A DNA stretch of 64,000 bases. Origin: Chryseobacterium sp. 6424 (GTDB lineage: Bacteria > Bacteroidota > Bacteroidia > Flavobacteriales > Weeksellaceae). Below, in pieces: positions 27,113 to 36,803 of the stretch. The notes beneath the pieces were generated by a model. That model was not told where the DNA came from. It ran no database searches and saw only the letters and a program-made list of their open reading frames with translations. The position numbers and the translations under genes were made by a program. Each line of letters begins with the position of its first letter. The first letter of the stretch is position 1. The stretch spans positions 1,178,001 to 1,242,000 of the forward strand of contig NZ_CP023540.1 in the NCBI RefSeq assembly GCF_003692615.1, in the 5' to 3' direction.

Positions 27113-29032
27113 TTATATTGTAGCGGCTTTCTTGAAATAGGTCACAAATTCTTCAATTGTCATGGTTCCTAGATCACCTTCGCCTCTTCTGCGGACAGAA
27201 ACCGTGCCATTTTGTTCTTCATTTTCACCAACAATCAGCATGAAAGGAAGTTTTTTCATTTCGGCATCCCGAATCTTACGTCCGGTTTTTTCGTTTCTTT
27301 CGTCAATCAGGCCGCAAATATCGTGATTTTCCAGTAATTGTGAAACTTTTTTCGCATAATCCACATATTTTTCGCTGATTGGCAAAATTGTGAACTGATC
27401 TGGTGCCAGCCACAGTGGAAAATCACCGGCTGTATTTTCAATCAGAATAGCAATGAAACGTTCCATCGAGCCGAATGGCGCACGGTGAATCATCACCGGA
27501 CGATGTTTCTCATTATCGTTACCTGTGTACCAAAGGTCGAAACGGTGAGGTAAATTATAATCGACCTGTATGGTACCCAACTGCCAGCTGCGCCCGAGCG
27601 CGTCTTTTACCATGAAATCCAATTTCGGGCCGTAGAATGCAGCTTCACCGTATTCTACAATTGTTTTGAGACCTTTTTTCTCGGCAGCCTGTATGATGGC
27701 GTCTTCAGCTTTCTTCCAGTTTTCATCAGAGCCGATATATTTTTGTTTGTTTTCTGGATCTCTTAATGAAACCTGCGTCACGAAATCTTCAAAACCTAAA
27801 GATTTAAATACATAAAGCGTCAGATCAATTACATTCTCAAACTCTGCCAAAAGCTGATCCGGCGTACAGAAAAGGTGTGCATCATCCTGCGTAAACCCGC
27901 GAACCCGCGTCAACCCATGAAGTTCACCTGACTGTTCGTAGCGGTAAACAGTTCCGAATTCGGCGAAACGTTTCGGCAAATCTTTGTAAGACCATTGACC
28001 GACTTTGTAAATCTCGCAGTGGTGCGGGCAGTTCATAGGTTTTAACAGAAATTCTTCGCCTTCATTAGGGGTTTTGATCGGTTGGAAGCTGTCGGCCCCA
28101 TATTTATCCCAGTGGCCGGAAGTTACGTAAAGTTCTTTCGCGCCGATATGAGGGGACATCACGAATTCGTAACCTGATTTTTTCTGCGCTTCTGAAAGGA
28201 AATTTTCGAGTTTTTTCCTTAAAGCCGTACCCTTTGGTAACCATAGCGGAAGACCTGCGCCTACTTTTTCAGAGAATGCAAAAATACCGAGTTCTTTTCC
28301 GAGTTTGCGGTGATCGCGGCGCTTGGCTTCTTCAAGTCTTTCAAGATATTCGGTAAGGTCTTTTTGTTTGGGGAATGAAATTCCGTAAACCCGCGTTAAC
28401 TGTTTGTTTTTTTCGTCGCCCCGCCAGTAAGCTCCGGCAGCGTTCAGTATTTTTACAGCTTTTACGATGCCGGTTGACGGAATGTGACCGCCACGACAGA
28501 GATCTGTGAAATTATCGTGTGAGCAGAAGGTGATTTCGCCATCATTTAAATTGGAAATAAGCTCGGTTTTGTACGGATTGTCTGCATATTCCTTCAATGC
28601 GTCAGCTTTTGAAACCGCGTAAAGATTGAAAGTGGAGTTTTTCTTGGCGTTCTCGAGCATTTTCTTCTCGATTTTTTCAAAGTCTTTCTCAGAAAGGCTT
28701 TCATCGCCAAAATCTACGTCATAATAGAATCCGTTTTCAATAGCTGGACCAATGGTAAGTTTCGCCTCCGGATAAAATTCTACAATAGCCTGCGCCAAAA
28801 GGTGAGCGGAGGAATGCCAAAAGGCCTTTTTGCCCAGATCATCATTCCACATAAGGAGCTGCAAGGTGGCATCAGTAGTGATGGGCGTGGTGATTTCGGC
28901 CTGGTTGCCGTTTATTAATGCGGAAATAACATTCCTTGCCAGCCCTTCGCTGATTGATTTTGCTACATCAAGCGGAGTGACGCCGCTCTCAAATTCTTTG
29001 ATGCTCCCGTCGGGAAGTGTGATTTTTATCAT
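27113..29032 (-). CDS. thrS: threonine--tRNA ligase
   Basis: Class II synthetase (639 aa), charging tRNA-Thr. Domains in order: TGS ([15 protein letters not shown]), editing domain with [11 protein letters not shown] and [10 protein letters not shown], catalytic core with the Zn ligand Cys in [11 protein letters not shown] and motif 2 FRYEQSG-like [21 protein letters not shown], motif 3 [11 protein letters not shown], and the anticodon-binding C-terminus. infC begins 23 bases downstream. Confidence 0.98.
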   Translation of the reverse strand: MIKITLPDGSIKEFESGVTPLDVAKSISEGLARNVISALINGNQAEITTPITTDATLQLLMWNDDLGKKAFWHSSAHLLAQAIVEFYPEAKLTIGPAIENGFYYDVDFGDESLSEKDFEKIEKKMLENAKKNSTFNLYAVSKADALKEYADNPYKTELISNLNDGEITFCSHDNFTDLCRGGHIPSTGIVKAVKILNAAGAYWRGDEKNKQLTRVYGISFPKQKDLTEYLERLEEAKRRDHRKLGKELGIFAFSEKVGAGLPLWLPKGTALRKKLENFLSEAQKKSGYEFVMSPHIGAKELYVTSGHWDKYGADSFQPIKTPNEGEEFLLKPMNCPHHCEIYKVGQWSYKDLPKRFAEFGTVYRYEQSGELHGLTRVRGFTQDDAHLFCTPDQLLAEFENVIDLTLYVFKSLGFEDFVTQVSLRDPENKQKYIGSDENWKKAEDAIIQAAEKKGLKTIVEYGEAAFYGPKLDFMVKDALGRSWQLGTIQVDYNLPHRFDLWYTGNDNEKHRPVMIHRAPFGSMERFIAILIENTAGDFPLWLAPDQFTILPISEKYVDYAKKVSQLLENHDICGLIDERNEKTGRKIRDAEMKKLPFMLIVGENEEQNGTVSVRRRGEGDLGTMTIEEFVTYFKKAATI

Positions 29033-29055
29033 TTTAAAATCTGGATTTTAAGATG

Positions 29056-29063
29056 CAAAAATA
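29056..29063 (-). promoter_or_regulatory. -7 promoter element of thrS-infC
   Basis: TATTTTTG on the minus strand, 23 bases before the thrS start. No clear TTG at the expected -33 distance. Confidence 0.45.
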
Positions 29064-29152
29064 CGTTTTTTCCTATAAATTTCTATTATGTTTTCGGCGC
29101 AAAGATTTAGGGAAATAAATGCTTAGCTTAAATTTTTAAGGAGCATTAAAAT

Positions 29153-29180
29153 AAAAAAACCGGTGACCAAAGGAAACCGG
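29153..29180 (-). terminator. terminator of the 17M-like stress gene
   Basis: On the minus strand CCGGT and ACCGG pair around an 11-base loop, followed by seven T residues. Confidence 0.7.
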
Positions 29181-29202
29181 AATTTAAAATTATGAGGGAG
29201 GT

Positions 29203-29724
29203 TTAGAGGTCATCCTTGTTACCTGCGGAATCCATATCATTCATCATGCCGCGGTTACGGTAGTTATATGTACGGTTTTCGGAGGTGAGATAGAGGTCAT
29301 TTTTAGCTTTGGTGATGATTCTTGCGCGCTCATCTTCCGTTAAATTATTGTCCGGCGACACATATTCCTCGCCTGCATAGCGGTCTCGGGTAAAATCGTT
29401 CACATTGATGGCGCCTGCATCGTTCATGATGTCACGGGCTTTTTCAGCGCGGTCTGCCGTGTTGGTATATACGGTGATGATATTGCTTTTGGTACCGGCG
29501 TAGCTGTACTTTTTTCTGTCGTTATCATTGTCGCCAAACAGCCAATCCCAAAAACCACTGGTTTTTTCATCCTCGTCATATTCAGATCCTTCTGTATATT
29601 CGCCGGTGGTGGAGTAGCGGGAGATTTGATAATCCTGTTTTCCGAATCCTGCGCTGTCGAGTTTTGCGGAGGCTCTATCTGCTTCTTCGGTGGTGGGGAA
29701 CATACCCACAACGGTGTAAGACAT
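29203..29724 (-). CDS. general stress protein 17M-like domain protein
   Basis: 173 aa soluble acidic protein. The N-terminal part, MSYTVVGMFPTTEEADRASAKLDSAGF, resembles the general stress protein 17M/YflT domain, with a second related strand-helix unit at SNIITVYTNTADRAEKARDIMNDAGA. Between them lies an acidic linker with WDWLFGDNDNDRKK. The C-terminus is Asn/Arg/Asp-rich. The biochemical role of the family is unknown; a stress link is inferred from the name-giving Bacillus proteins. Confidence 0.7.
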   Translation of the reverse strand: MSYTVVGMFPTTEEADRASAKLDSAGFGKQDYQISRYSTTGEYTEGSEYDEDEKTSGFWDWLFGDNDNDRKKYSYAGTKSNIITVYTNTADRAEKARDIMNDAGAINVNDFTRDRYAGEEYVSPDNNLTEDERARIITKAKNDLYLTSENRTYNYRNRGMMNDMDSAGNKDDL

Positions 29725-29822
29725 AACTTTATATTTTTGTGATTAGTATGTTTTACTTATCAAAGATTGTGACAAAGGAAAGGTAAAAGCCGAATTTTAA
29801 TGAATGTTAACAGTTTTCAGAC

Positions 29823-30005
29823 TTAGTTTTCGTTCTCCTCCTGATTTTCGGTTTTACCACTTTTATGCAATTTAGAGGTTTCTTTAATTTCTTTTTTTGC
29901 TGTTTCTTCTGAATGAATCTTTTGTGAAGAAGCTGGGATGTTTGGCAAATCCTGGTTTTGTTTTCTCACTTCCGGTGTCGGTTTTTCCTGTTTTGAAGTA
30001 CCCAT
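29823..30005 (-). CDS. small hydrophilic protein of unknown function
   Basis: 60 codons rich in Lys, Glu, Gln, Asn, Ser and Pro, with no hydrophobic segment; probably disordered. It starts 12 bases after the DUF4230 gene on the same strand. Such short charged frames can be real in this group; I do not recognise a family. Confidence 0.45.
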   Translation of the reverse strand: MGTSKQEKPTPEVRKQNQDLPNIPASSQKIHSEETAKKEIKETSKLHKSGKTENQEENEN

Positions 30006-30017
30006 CTTTTTTTTGTA

Positions 30018-30629
30018 TTAAAGTTTTGATGTATCTACCTGACCTGTTTGGTCTTCGATTTCGTAGTTCAAAGCTCTTGCCAAAACGAAGAGCTGACTGA
30101 GGTTTTCAAGCAACTGTTTCCGCCCTTCATTCCGCAGCCTTTGCTGGTTTACGGTTTTATAGGCGTTATCCTTTGCCGATTGTGTGACCTTTCGTAAATC
30201 TTCCTGTTTGATGCGCGATAGGAAGGTATCATCAATCGACTGTATCTCAACACTTGGTGTGATCTTGATGTCGGCTGCAGGCAATGACCTGATGATCAGC
30301 TTCTTGTTAGCGGAATCAACCTCCAGTTCCATCTTGTTCAGGTCATAAGACACCTGGGCGTTCGTTTTGGTGAACGTAATAAGTTCTTTCTCGAGTTTCG
30401 GAAGAAGGCCGCCGAGCAGTTCAGAGGTCATTTTCGTTTTTTGGATGCTTGAAAAATCCTGCTCCATCACCACCATTTTATTCATCTTCCGGATTTGATT
30501 GGTGATGATATAATAATCGTTCTGTACGGTTTCTTCAGATTTTTGGGTAAGGGATTTCCAGAGAATGAAAATCACCAGCATGGTTGCCGCGCCCAAGACG
30601 AAGGGCCATATTTTACTGTAATTCTTCAA
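30018..30629 (-). CDS. DUF4230 domain-containing membrane-anchored protein
   Basis: 203 aa with one N-terminal membrane helix (WPFVLGAATMLVIFILW, about residues 8-24) and a C-terminal extracytoplasmic domain that fits DUF4230 (residues 40-190; KLIIRSLPAADIKITPSVEIQSIDDT). Function unknown. It directly follows the thioredoxin-like gene, with the start at the base after that gene's stop. Confidence 0.8.
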   Translation of the reverse strand: MKNYSKIWPFVLGAATMLVIFILWKSLTQKSEETVQNDYYIITNQIRKMNKMVVMEQDFSSIQKTKMTSELLGGLLPKLEKELITFTKTNAQVSYDLNKMELEVDSANKKLIIRSLPAADIKITPSVEIQSIDDTFLSRIKQEDLRKVTQSAKDNAYKTVNQQRLRNEGRKQLLENLSQLFVLARALNYEIEDQTGQVDTSKL

Positions 30630-31196
30630 TTATTTAAAAAGTTCTTTAAGGTTGGTATCATCTTTTTTCAGGATTTCCAGAAGGTCACGTTCAAGATATC
30701 CAGTTGTCGGATATTCTACAATTCTACCAATTTCCTTGCCGTATTTCTGTACGATGATGGTCGGCACCAGTTTTATGTTGTAAAGCCCTTCTTCACCGCC
30801 TGGCGCTTCTTTCTTTTGGTTTACGGTTAACAGCGTAAGCTTGTTCTCGGGGAAATTGATGGCATCTAGGATTTTCATCAAACGCGGGACTTCACGGTGA
30901 CTGTCGCTACACCAGATACCCAACACCACCAGAAGGTTATAGGAGCTGAGTTTTTGTTTTCTGAGTTCTTCAACCGCTTTTTTATCGACTGTATAACTGT
31001 CGTATTCCGGTGTGTACCACTCGGAATAAGGAAGCTTTGATAGCTGGTCGCGGGTTTGGTAACCCAAGAGCATTTTATTACCGGCAGAAGTTTCTACCTC
31101 ACGGTTTACAACGGTTTTCTGGGCGTTGCAGGACTGAAGGGTGCAGAGCAAAGCGCCCACCGCCGCGAATATTCGGAGTGTTTTTTTCATTATCAT
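30630..31196 (-). CDS. thioredoxin-fold lipoprotein with a single active-site cysteine
   Basis: 188 aa. The N-terminal lipoprotein signal ends LLCTLQSC (Cys near residue 23). The thioredoxin-like fold contains LVVLGIWCSDSHREVPRLMKIL, where CSDS stands in place of CxxC, and the cis-Pro segment YNIKLVPTIIVQKYGKEIG. With only one active-site cysteine it cannot perform a normal intramolecular disulfide exchange; a peroxidase, monothiol or structural role is possible. Confidence 0.8.
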   Translation of the reverse strand: MIMKKTLRIFAAVGALLCTLQSCNAQKTVVNREVETSAGNKMLLGYQTRDQLSKLPYSEWYTPEYDSYTVDKKAVEELRKQKLSSYNLLVVLGIWCSDSHREVPRLMKILDAINFPENKLTLLTVNQKKEAPGGEEGLYNIKLVPTIIVQKYGKEIGRIVEYPTTGYLERDLLEILKKDDTNLKELFK

Positions 31197-31201
31197 GTAT
31201 T

Positions 31202-31669
31202 TTATTTGTCTAAGATTTCCTGCAAATCTGCTGGAGAATAATATTTGTTTTTAAGGACTTTACGATCAGACTTTCGGTGTACGTTGATTTTTTCGCCACA
31301 GATTTCGGTGAAGACTTCTTCGCCTCTCATGCTGTAATACTCCAACGTATCTTGTGCTTCTTGCTCATTCGAGCAGGCTTTTGACATGTTAGAGCGGTGT
31401 ACTTCATCAAACAGTTCTACAAACTTTTCTCCTAAACCGAATTCTAAAACTGCGCCACTTAGCACATATTGCAGGTCGCAAAGTGCGTCAGCCACTTCGG
31501 TAAGATCATCTTGTTCGATCGCGGTTTTAAGTTCATCTAGTTCTTCCTGAAGTAAAGAAATCCTCAGCGCTGCCCTGTCTTTTGGTGCGAGTTGCGGTGT
31601 ATCAAAAACCGGTGCGTTAAACGTTCGGTGAAATTCTGCCACCTGATTCAGGGCGTCTATCTTATCCAT
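31202..31669 (-). CDS. MazG-like nucleotide pyrophosphohydrolase
   Basis: 155 aa all-alpha NTP pyrophosphatase family protein. The metal-binding pattern ExxE...ExxD is visible in LLQEELDELKTAIEQDDLTEVADALCDLQYVLSG. Likely substrates are non-canonical nucleotides, but the precise one is not evident. First gene of a minus-strand group with the thioredoxin-like and DUF4230 genes. Confidence 0.85.
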   Translation of the reverse strand: MDKIDALNQVAEFHRTFNAPVFDTPQLAPKDRAALRISLLQEELDELKTAIEQDDLTEVADALCDLQYVLSGAVLEFGLGEKFVELFDEVHRSNMSKACSNEQEAQDTLEYYSMRGEEVFTEICGEKINVHRKSDRKVLKNKYYSPADLQEILDK

Positions 31670-31685
31670 TTTTTATTAATTTAAG

Positions 31686-31693
31686 CAAAGATA
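31686..31693 (-). promoter_or_regulatory. -7 promoter element of the MazG-like gene
   Basis: TATCTTTG on the minus strand, 16 bases before the start codon; no well-spaced TTG is visible. Confidence 0.45.
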
Positions 31694-31748
31694 AAAATTA
31701 AGCCAAAACTGGATGACGAAGCCTGTTTGCTTTTAAAGCAAAAAAGAA

Positions 31749-31769
31749 CACCGGCTGAAAACCGGTGTC
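31749..31769 (-). terminator. intrinsic terminator of the acyl-CoA dehydrogenase gene
   Basis: ACACCGG and CCGGTGT form a 7 bp stem followed on the minus strand by a T-rich run. Confidence 0.85.
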
Positions 31770-31777
31770 TGTTTTGT

Positions 31778-32917
31778 TTATTTTACGATCTCTCTGCCAA
31801 TTACGAGTTTTTGGATTTCGGATGTACCCTCGCCAATGGTACATAATTTTGAGTCGCGGTAATATTTTTCAGCCGGGAAATCTTTGGTGTAACCATACCC
31901 TCCAAAAATCTGTACGGCGTTATTGGCAATGCGCACACACGCTTCAGAAGCGTAGAGTTTTGCCATAGCACCTTCTTTGGTCATGGGTTTTTTGTTATTT
32001 TTAAGAGTGGAAGCACGCTGAATCAATAGTTCTGCGGCATCAATTTCGGTAGCCATATCAGCCAGCATAAAGTTAATCGCCTGGAATTGATTGATCGGTT
32101 TGCCAAACTGCTGTCTTTCCAAGGAATATTTAAGCGCAGCTTTGTAAGCGCCACGGGCAATCCCAAGACTTAATGCCGCGATGGAGATACGTCCACCATC
32201 CAATATTTTCATGGCCTGTTTGAAACCTGAACCTACCTCTCCCAAACGGTTTGCATCAGGCACACGCACATTATCGAAGATTAGTTCGGCGGTTTCCGAG
32301 GCTCTCATCCCGAGTTTATTTTCTTTCTTGCCTGAACTGAAGCCAGGCATCCCTTTCTCTAATACAAATGCGGTAGAATTGTTGCGCGCACCTTTTTCGC
32401 CTGTTCTGGTCATCACTACAGCGATGTCACCGGAAATAGCGTGTGTAATAAAGTTTTTAGCACCGTTAATTACCCATTCATCACCGTCCTTTACAGCAGT
32501 AGTGCTCATTCCGCCTGAATCTGAACCGGTGTTGTGTTCGGTAAGTCCCCACGCACCGATTGTTTTTCCGGAAGCAAGTTGTGGCAACCACCTTTGGCAC
32601 TGTTCTTCATTCCCGAATTCATAGATATGATTGGTACATAATGAGTTATGAGCGGCAACCGATAGTCCGATGGAAGGATCTACCTGCGAAATCTCATCCA
32701 AAATAGTTACATATTCGTGGTAACCCATGCCTGACCCGCCATATTCTTCTGGTATTACAATCCCCATAAAGCCCATTTCCCCAAGTTTATGGAAAAGTTC
32801 AACAGGGAAGTGCTGGCTCTCGTCCCATTCCATAATGTATGGGCGAATGTTTTTTTCAGCAAAATCTTTAGCTGTTTCAGCGATCATTGTAAGGTTATTC
32901 ATAGTTTCGGTGGTCAT
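31778..32917 (-). CDS. acyl-CoA dehydrogenase
   Basis: FAD-dependent dehydrogenase of fatty or branched-chain acyl-CoA breakdown (379 aa). I start at the Met of MTTETMNNLTM; the upstream ATG at 32968 adds 17 residues and lies beyond the promoter. Signatures: GAWGLTEHNTGSDSGG (FAD/substrate), RQQFGKPINQFQAINFMLADM, and the C-terminal QIFGGYGYTKDFPAEKYYRDSKLCTIGEGTSEIQ, where the Glu of IGEGTSE is the catalytic base position. Chain-length preference cannot be read from sequence. Confidence 0.94.
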   Translation of the reverse strand: MTTETMNNLTMIAETAKDFAEKNIRPYIMEWDESQHFPVELFHKLGEMGFMGIVIPEEYGGSGMGYHEYVTILDEISQVDPSIGLSVAAHNSLCTNHIYEFGNEEQCQRWLPQLASGKTIGAWGLTEHNTGSDSGGMSTTAVKDGDEWVINGAKNFITHAISGDIAVVMTRTGEKGARNNSTAFVLEKGMPGFSSGKKENKLGMRASETAELIFDNVRVPDANRLGEVGSGFKQAMKILDGGRISIAALSLGIARGAYKAALKYSLERQQFGKPINQFQAINFMLADMATEIDAAELLIQRASTLKNNKKPMTKEGAMAKLYASEACVRIANNAVQIFGGYGYTKDFPAEKYYRDSKLCTIGEGTSEIQKLVIGREIVK

Positions 32918-32938
32918 AATCGATAATAAAAATGTGCT

Positions 32939-32946
32939 CAAAGGTA
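32939..32946 (-). promoter_or_regulatory. -7 promoter element of the acyl-CoA dehydrogenase gene
   Basis: TACCTTTG on the minus strand, 21 bases before the chosen ATG; this supports the shorter protein. Confidence 0.55.
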
Positions 32947-33095
32947 ACGAAAATGATACGTTCTTCAAGAATTTATTTGAAGAATCTATGCTAAGAGGTA
33001 TATTTTATTTGTGATAAATGTTTTGTGGATGTATTGTTTTTAAGTGTTGTAGCCATCTTTAAATGCGTAAATTAGCTTTTTTAAAACCTGTTGAA

Positions 33096-34967
33096 ATGAA
33101 GAGATTTTTACTGTATGCGCTTTTTATACCTTTTATAGGATTTGCACAGGCACCCGCCGGATATTATGATGCCGCTACCAGCCTTACCGGATATGCTCTA
33201 AAGACCAAACTTTCTGAAATAATTTCTACCAAATACATCAGTTGGCATTATGGCGACCTGCAACAGATGTACAACCTTACAGACCTTGACCGGTATTACG
33301 ACCACGACGCGGAAAACCAGACGTATTTGTTGGATATTTATTCTGAAATACCTAATGGTCCGGATAACTACGAATACACATCCAACCAGATGATTGGTTC
33401 TGCAAATGCCGAAGGACTGGGCTGGAACCGCGAACACATGATGCCGCAAAGCACTTTTTACAGTAATTATCCCATGTATTCGGATCTGTTTTTCGTAATT
33501 CCTACCGATGCACGCATCAATCAACTCCGCAGCAACTATCCTTATGGCATGGCTGGTTCACCAAATTACTACACCTTTTCAAACGGTTCTAAAATCAGTA
33601 GGAACAGTACGCCGGGTTCGGGTTATACGGGCCGTGTATATGAGCCGATAGATGAGTTTAAAGGAGATATTGCCCGCAGCTTGCTTTATTTCGCGGTGCG
33701 TTATGAAGCTAAACTAAGTTCATTCAACTATTTTACGGGGACTACGGCTGCCAATGATATGAGTCCGCTTGACGGTACGAATGAGAGAGCTTTTGAAAAC
33801 TGGTATTTGGCGTTATTGCTGCAATGGCACGAGCAAGATCCGGTGTCGCAAAGGGAAATTGACCGTAATAATGCGGTTTTTTCGCTACAGAAAAACCGGA
33901 ATCCTTTTATAGACCATCCGGAATGGGTGCGCCAAATATGGAATCAAACCCTTGATGCTGTTGCGCCAGGTGCGCCGATGAATCTTACCGCCAATAAAGT
34001 GAGTGCCTATTTCGTAAATTTAAGTTGGGATTCGCCCTCGGACAGCGATGTTCTGGGTTTTAAAATCTATCAGAATGGCACGCTGATTAATACAACCAAA
34101 GATAGGAATGTCATTATTGATCGGTTATCGCCATCCACTACATATAATTTTACCGTTAAGACCTATGACGCCAGTTATTTGGAATCTGCGGAGAGCCTTG
34201 TGCTGCCAGTCACCACAATTGATCATGATGTATTTGCGAAAGACCTGATGATTACCAAATATCTGGAAGGTTCAGATGCCAGCAACGCTCTGGAAATTAC
34301 CAATAAGACAGGACATACAGTTAACCTGAATAGGTATAGACTCAGCATACAGTTTTATAACAGTACCAATGCGAACTATTATTTCCCGGCACCTTACGAA
34401 TTAGAAGGTGTTATCGCGCATAACGAAACATTGGTGATCCTTAACCCTTATGCTAAATTTACATGTATAACGAATGATGATGCACGTTTTGTAACGGCCG
34501 CGCCACAACTTACATTTACCGGAAGCCAGTATTTGGAACTCCGCTATCAATCTACCACAGTTGATGCGATTGGATTCAAAAATACGGACAATTATGCGAC
34601 GCTTGCCAACAAGTCCTTATACAGAAATACTGCGGTGAATCATCCAAACGACACCTTTACTTCCACGGAATGGCAGGAATATCCTTTAGATTTTTGCGAG
34701 AATCTAGGCGTTTTAGCTGCCAGCCCAATAACACCCATTAAAACCAGATACAAGGTTTACCCAAATCCTGTAGAGAATGTACTGACAATTGAAGGTCATC
34801 ATTTGAAGCGGATACACAAGGCTGTGATATACGATGCGTCTGGTAAAATGATCCGTCAAATCAACCAGCCTTTCACTTCAAAAAATACATTAAATATTGA
34901 AAATCTGGCACCTGGGATTTATTTACTTCAAATAAATGACGTTACACTGAAGTTCATAAAGAAATAA
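33096..34967 (+). CDS. secreted endonuclease I family nuclease with FN3, lamin-tail-like and type IX sorting domains
   Basis: Extracellular multidomain nuclease (623 aa from this Met, which begins the signal peptide MKRFLLYALFIPFIGFAQA; an ATG 11 codons upstream is less likely). Domains: endonuclease I (about 20-280, with GWNREHMMPQS and DLFFVIPTDARINQLRS), a fibronectin type III domain (about 295-390), a lamin-tail-like beta domain (about 395-530, with LMITKYLEGSDASNALEI), and a T9SS C-terminal domain (YKVYPNPVENVLTIEG ... LKFIKK). It probably degrades external DNA for nutrition or biofilm turnover. Confidence 0.9.
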   Translation: MKRFLLYALFIPFIGFAQAPAGYYDAATSLTGYALKTKLSEIISTKYISWHYGDLQQMYNLTDLDRYYDHDAENQTYLLDIYSEIPNGPDNYEYTSNQMIGSANAEGLGWNREHMMPQSTFYSNYPMYSDLFFVIPTDARINQLRSNYPYGMAGSPNYYTFSNGSKISRNSTPGSGYTGRVYEPIDEFKGDIARSLLYFAVRYEAKLSSFNYFTGTTAANDMSPLDGTNERAFENWYLALLLQWHEQDPVSQREIDRNNAVFSLQKNRNPFIDHPEWVRQIWNQTLDAVAPGAPMNLTANKVSAYFVNLSWDSPSDSDVLGFKIYQNGTLINTTKDRNVIIDRLSPSTTYNFTVKTYDASYLESAESLVLPVTTIDHDVFAKDLMITKYLEGSDASNALEITNKTGHTVNLNRYRLSIQFYNSTNANYYFPAPYELEGVIAHNETLVILNPYAKFTCITNDDARFVTAAPQLTFTGSQYLELRYQSTTVDAIGFKNTDNYATLANKSLYRNTAVNHPNDTFTSTEWQEYPLDFCENLGVLAASPITPIKTRYKVYPNPVENVLTIEGHHLKRIHKAVIYDASGKMIRQINQPFTSKNTLNIENLAPGIYLLQINDVTLKFIKK

Positions 34968-34970
34968 GTC

Positions 34971-36344
34971 TCATGATTCCTTAATATACCATTTCATGCG
35001 GGTTTCATATTCAGGCTTCAATTTCAGGAGTTTCCATATCTTTTTATCATTCGGGTTGGTGGTTCTGTAGAAAATAATTTTATCAGCCGAATATTTAAAG
35101 TAGGGGTGGTTCTTCAGCCATTCTTCCGGCGCGTCAGTTAGATGATATTTCTCGATTTTCGAGTTGTCGAGTCGTGCGATTTCTACAAGTTTCTGCGCAA
35201 GATCTTTATTGATGTCATAAGTATCTACAATTTGTTGCCGGTTCATAAACCCACCCAGTTTTTTACGGAAACTCAGCAGCATTGCCGCGCTTTTTTGATC
35301 GAAACCAAATTCAATAAGTTGCTTGTAAGTGATCTGATTAAGATCTATGGTCGAGAAATCTGTGGTATTCTGAGGTGTGGTTTGGCTGACAGCGGTTTTA
35401 TTGACACTGGCTGAGTTTGGTGCGGGAACTTCTGTATTCAGTATAATAAATGGTTGTAGTTCCTCGAACTTTTCGGGTGAAATCACAAAGCATCTCTTAA
35501 TATCTTCCAGCGATTTAAAGCTGCCTTTAAGTTGGCGCTCTCTGTAATTGACGATGACCTGAGCCTGTTTTTCTGAAAAACCCAATGCCCGCCAGCCTGC
35601 CGCATCCAATGCATTCGGATTGAATGGCTGATGCTTCAACTTCGGTTGTTGTTTAGAAGAGGTTGTAAATCTTGCCGTGTTATCCGCAGACTTTTCCGGC
35701 AAAAGCAGGTAAGGCTCCATTTGCCGATATTGGTCTTCGCTGATCATGTAGCATTCACTGAATTTTTCTTTACTAAGGAAACTGCCGCCCAAGAATTTCT
35801 TGTATTTTAATATTGATGCGGACTGCCGTGGTGTAAATCCCATACGCATAAAATCTTGCTGCGTAAAATCATCAGGATTGAATTTTCCCTGTATATGAAG
35901 TTTTTTAGCGGTGCCTTGCGACGTGCTGCTGTATGGTTGATAGTTGGCAAAAGAAGTAGAATAGCGGCCTCTGTTTTCCTCCGGTAGTAATATATAAGGT
36001 TCCAGCTCGCTGAATTTCTCGGCTGAAATGGCATAACATCTTTCGAGTTGCTGTTTAGATGAAAAGCTGCCGCCAACCATATTCTTGTATTTCAAAATAG
36101 TAGCTACCTGCCGCTCAGAGAATCCCAATTTCTGCCATTCCTCTGCCGATAGTGCATTCGGATTAAATTCTTCCAGTGATATATGCTCGCTTTCAACGTA
36201 TTCAATATTATGGATGTCTTCCGGTGGTTGTTCCTGTTTCTCTTTTGCATTGAAATATAAAAAACCGGAACATAAAATTGCCCCGGATGTTGCTAAACCG
36301 AAAAAATAATTTTTAACCGCTGAAAACTGGATGGGTGAGCGCAT
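34971..36344 (-). CDS. helix-hairpin-helix (ComEA-like) repeat protein, membrane-anchored
   Basis: 457 aa. One N-terminal membrane helix (YFFGLATSGAILCSGFLYF, about 13-31) precedes at least four helix-hairpin-helix units with the repeating core FNPNxLxxxxWxxLGFSxxQxxxIxxY, near residues 58, 155, 240 and 325 (the last as IDLNQITYKQLIEFGFDQKSA), each with GGSF or GGFM turns. ComEA-type HhH domains bind DNA non-specifically; the tandem layout suggests a DNA-binding envelope protein. It converges with the secreted nuclease gene with 3 bases between stops. Confidence 0.85.
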   Translation of the reverse strand: MRSPIQFSAVKNYFFGLATSGAILCSGFLYFNAKEKQEQPPEDIHNIEYVESEHISLEEFNPNALSAEEWQKLGFSERQVATILKYKNMVGGSFSSKQQLERCYAISAEKFSELEPYILLPEENRGRYSTSFANYQPYSSTSQGTAKKLHIQGKFNPDDFTQQDFMRMGFTPRQSASILKYKKFLGGSFLSKEKFSECYMISEDQYRQMEPYLLLPEKSADNTARFTTSSKQQPKLKHQPFNPNALDAAGWRALGFSEKQAQVIVNYRERQLKGSFKSLEDIKRCFVISPEKFEELQPFIILNTEVPAPNSASVNKTAVSQTTPQNTTDFSTIDLNQITYKQLIEFGFDQKSAAMLLSFRKKLGGFMNRQQIVDTYDINKDLAQKLVEIARLDNSKIEKYHLTDAPEEWLKNHPYFKYSADKIIFYRTTNPNDKKIWKLLKLKPEYETRMKWYIKES

Positions 36345-36432
36345 AGGAAAATTTTGCTTAAAATTACCCTGATGTGCTGGCGCATAAACGTTTAAATCAC
36401 CTGATTTATAATGTTAATTAACCCTTTTTTCT

Positions 36433-36771
36433 CTACTGTTTTTCAACTAGGGAGTCTTTCAGTTTCTGTAATTCGGCTTTTACAAACTCCAGCCTATTGA
36501 TGATGGAAACCGTTTCGGAGATTTTGCCATTAGTCGCCAATGCTACTCGGGCGCCATCTAGTGTATAGCCTTTTTCTTTTACCAAATGATAGATGATCTG
36601 GAGGTTTTTGATGTCTTCCGGCGTAAAATAGCGGTTGCCTTTTTTGTTTTTTTTAGGTTTGATCACCGGAAACTCCTGTTCCCAATACCGGATGAGCGAC
36701 GCGTTTACATCAAATGCCTTGGCAACTTCGCCGATGGAGTAATACAGTTTGTCTGGTAAGTTAAGTTTCAT
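36433..36771 (-). CDS. MerR family transcriptional regulator
   Basis: 112 aa. N-terminal winged helix of MerR type: YSIGEVAKAFDVNASLIRYWEQEFPVI, then KNKKGNRYFTPEDIKNLQIIYHLVKEKGYTLDGA. The short C-terminal helix would dimerise; no metal- or drug-binding domain is present, so no effector can be named. Confidence 0.92.
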   Translation of the reverse strand: MKLNLPDKLYYSIGEVAKAFDVNASLIRYWEQEFPVIKPKKNKKGNRYFTPEDIKNLQIIYHLVKEKGYTLDGARVALATNGKISETVSIINRLEFVKAELQKLKDSLVEKQ

Positions 36772-36803
36772 AAATAAAGCCGTTGTTTAAAATCCGATGG
36801 TTT

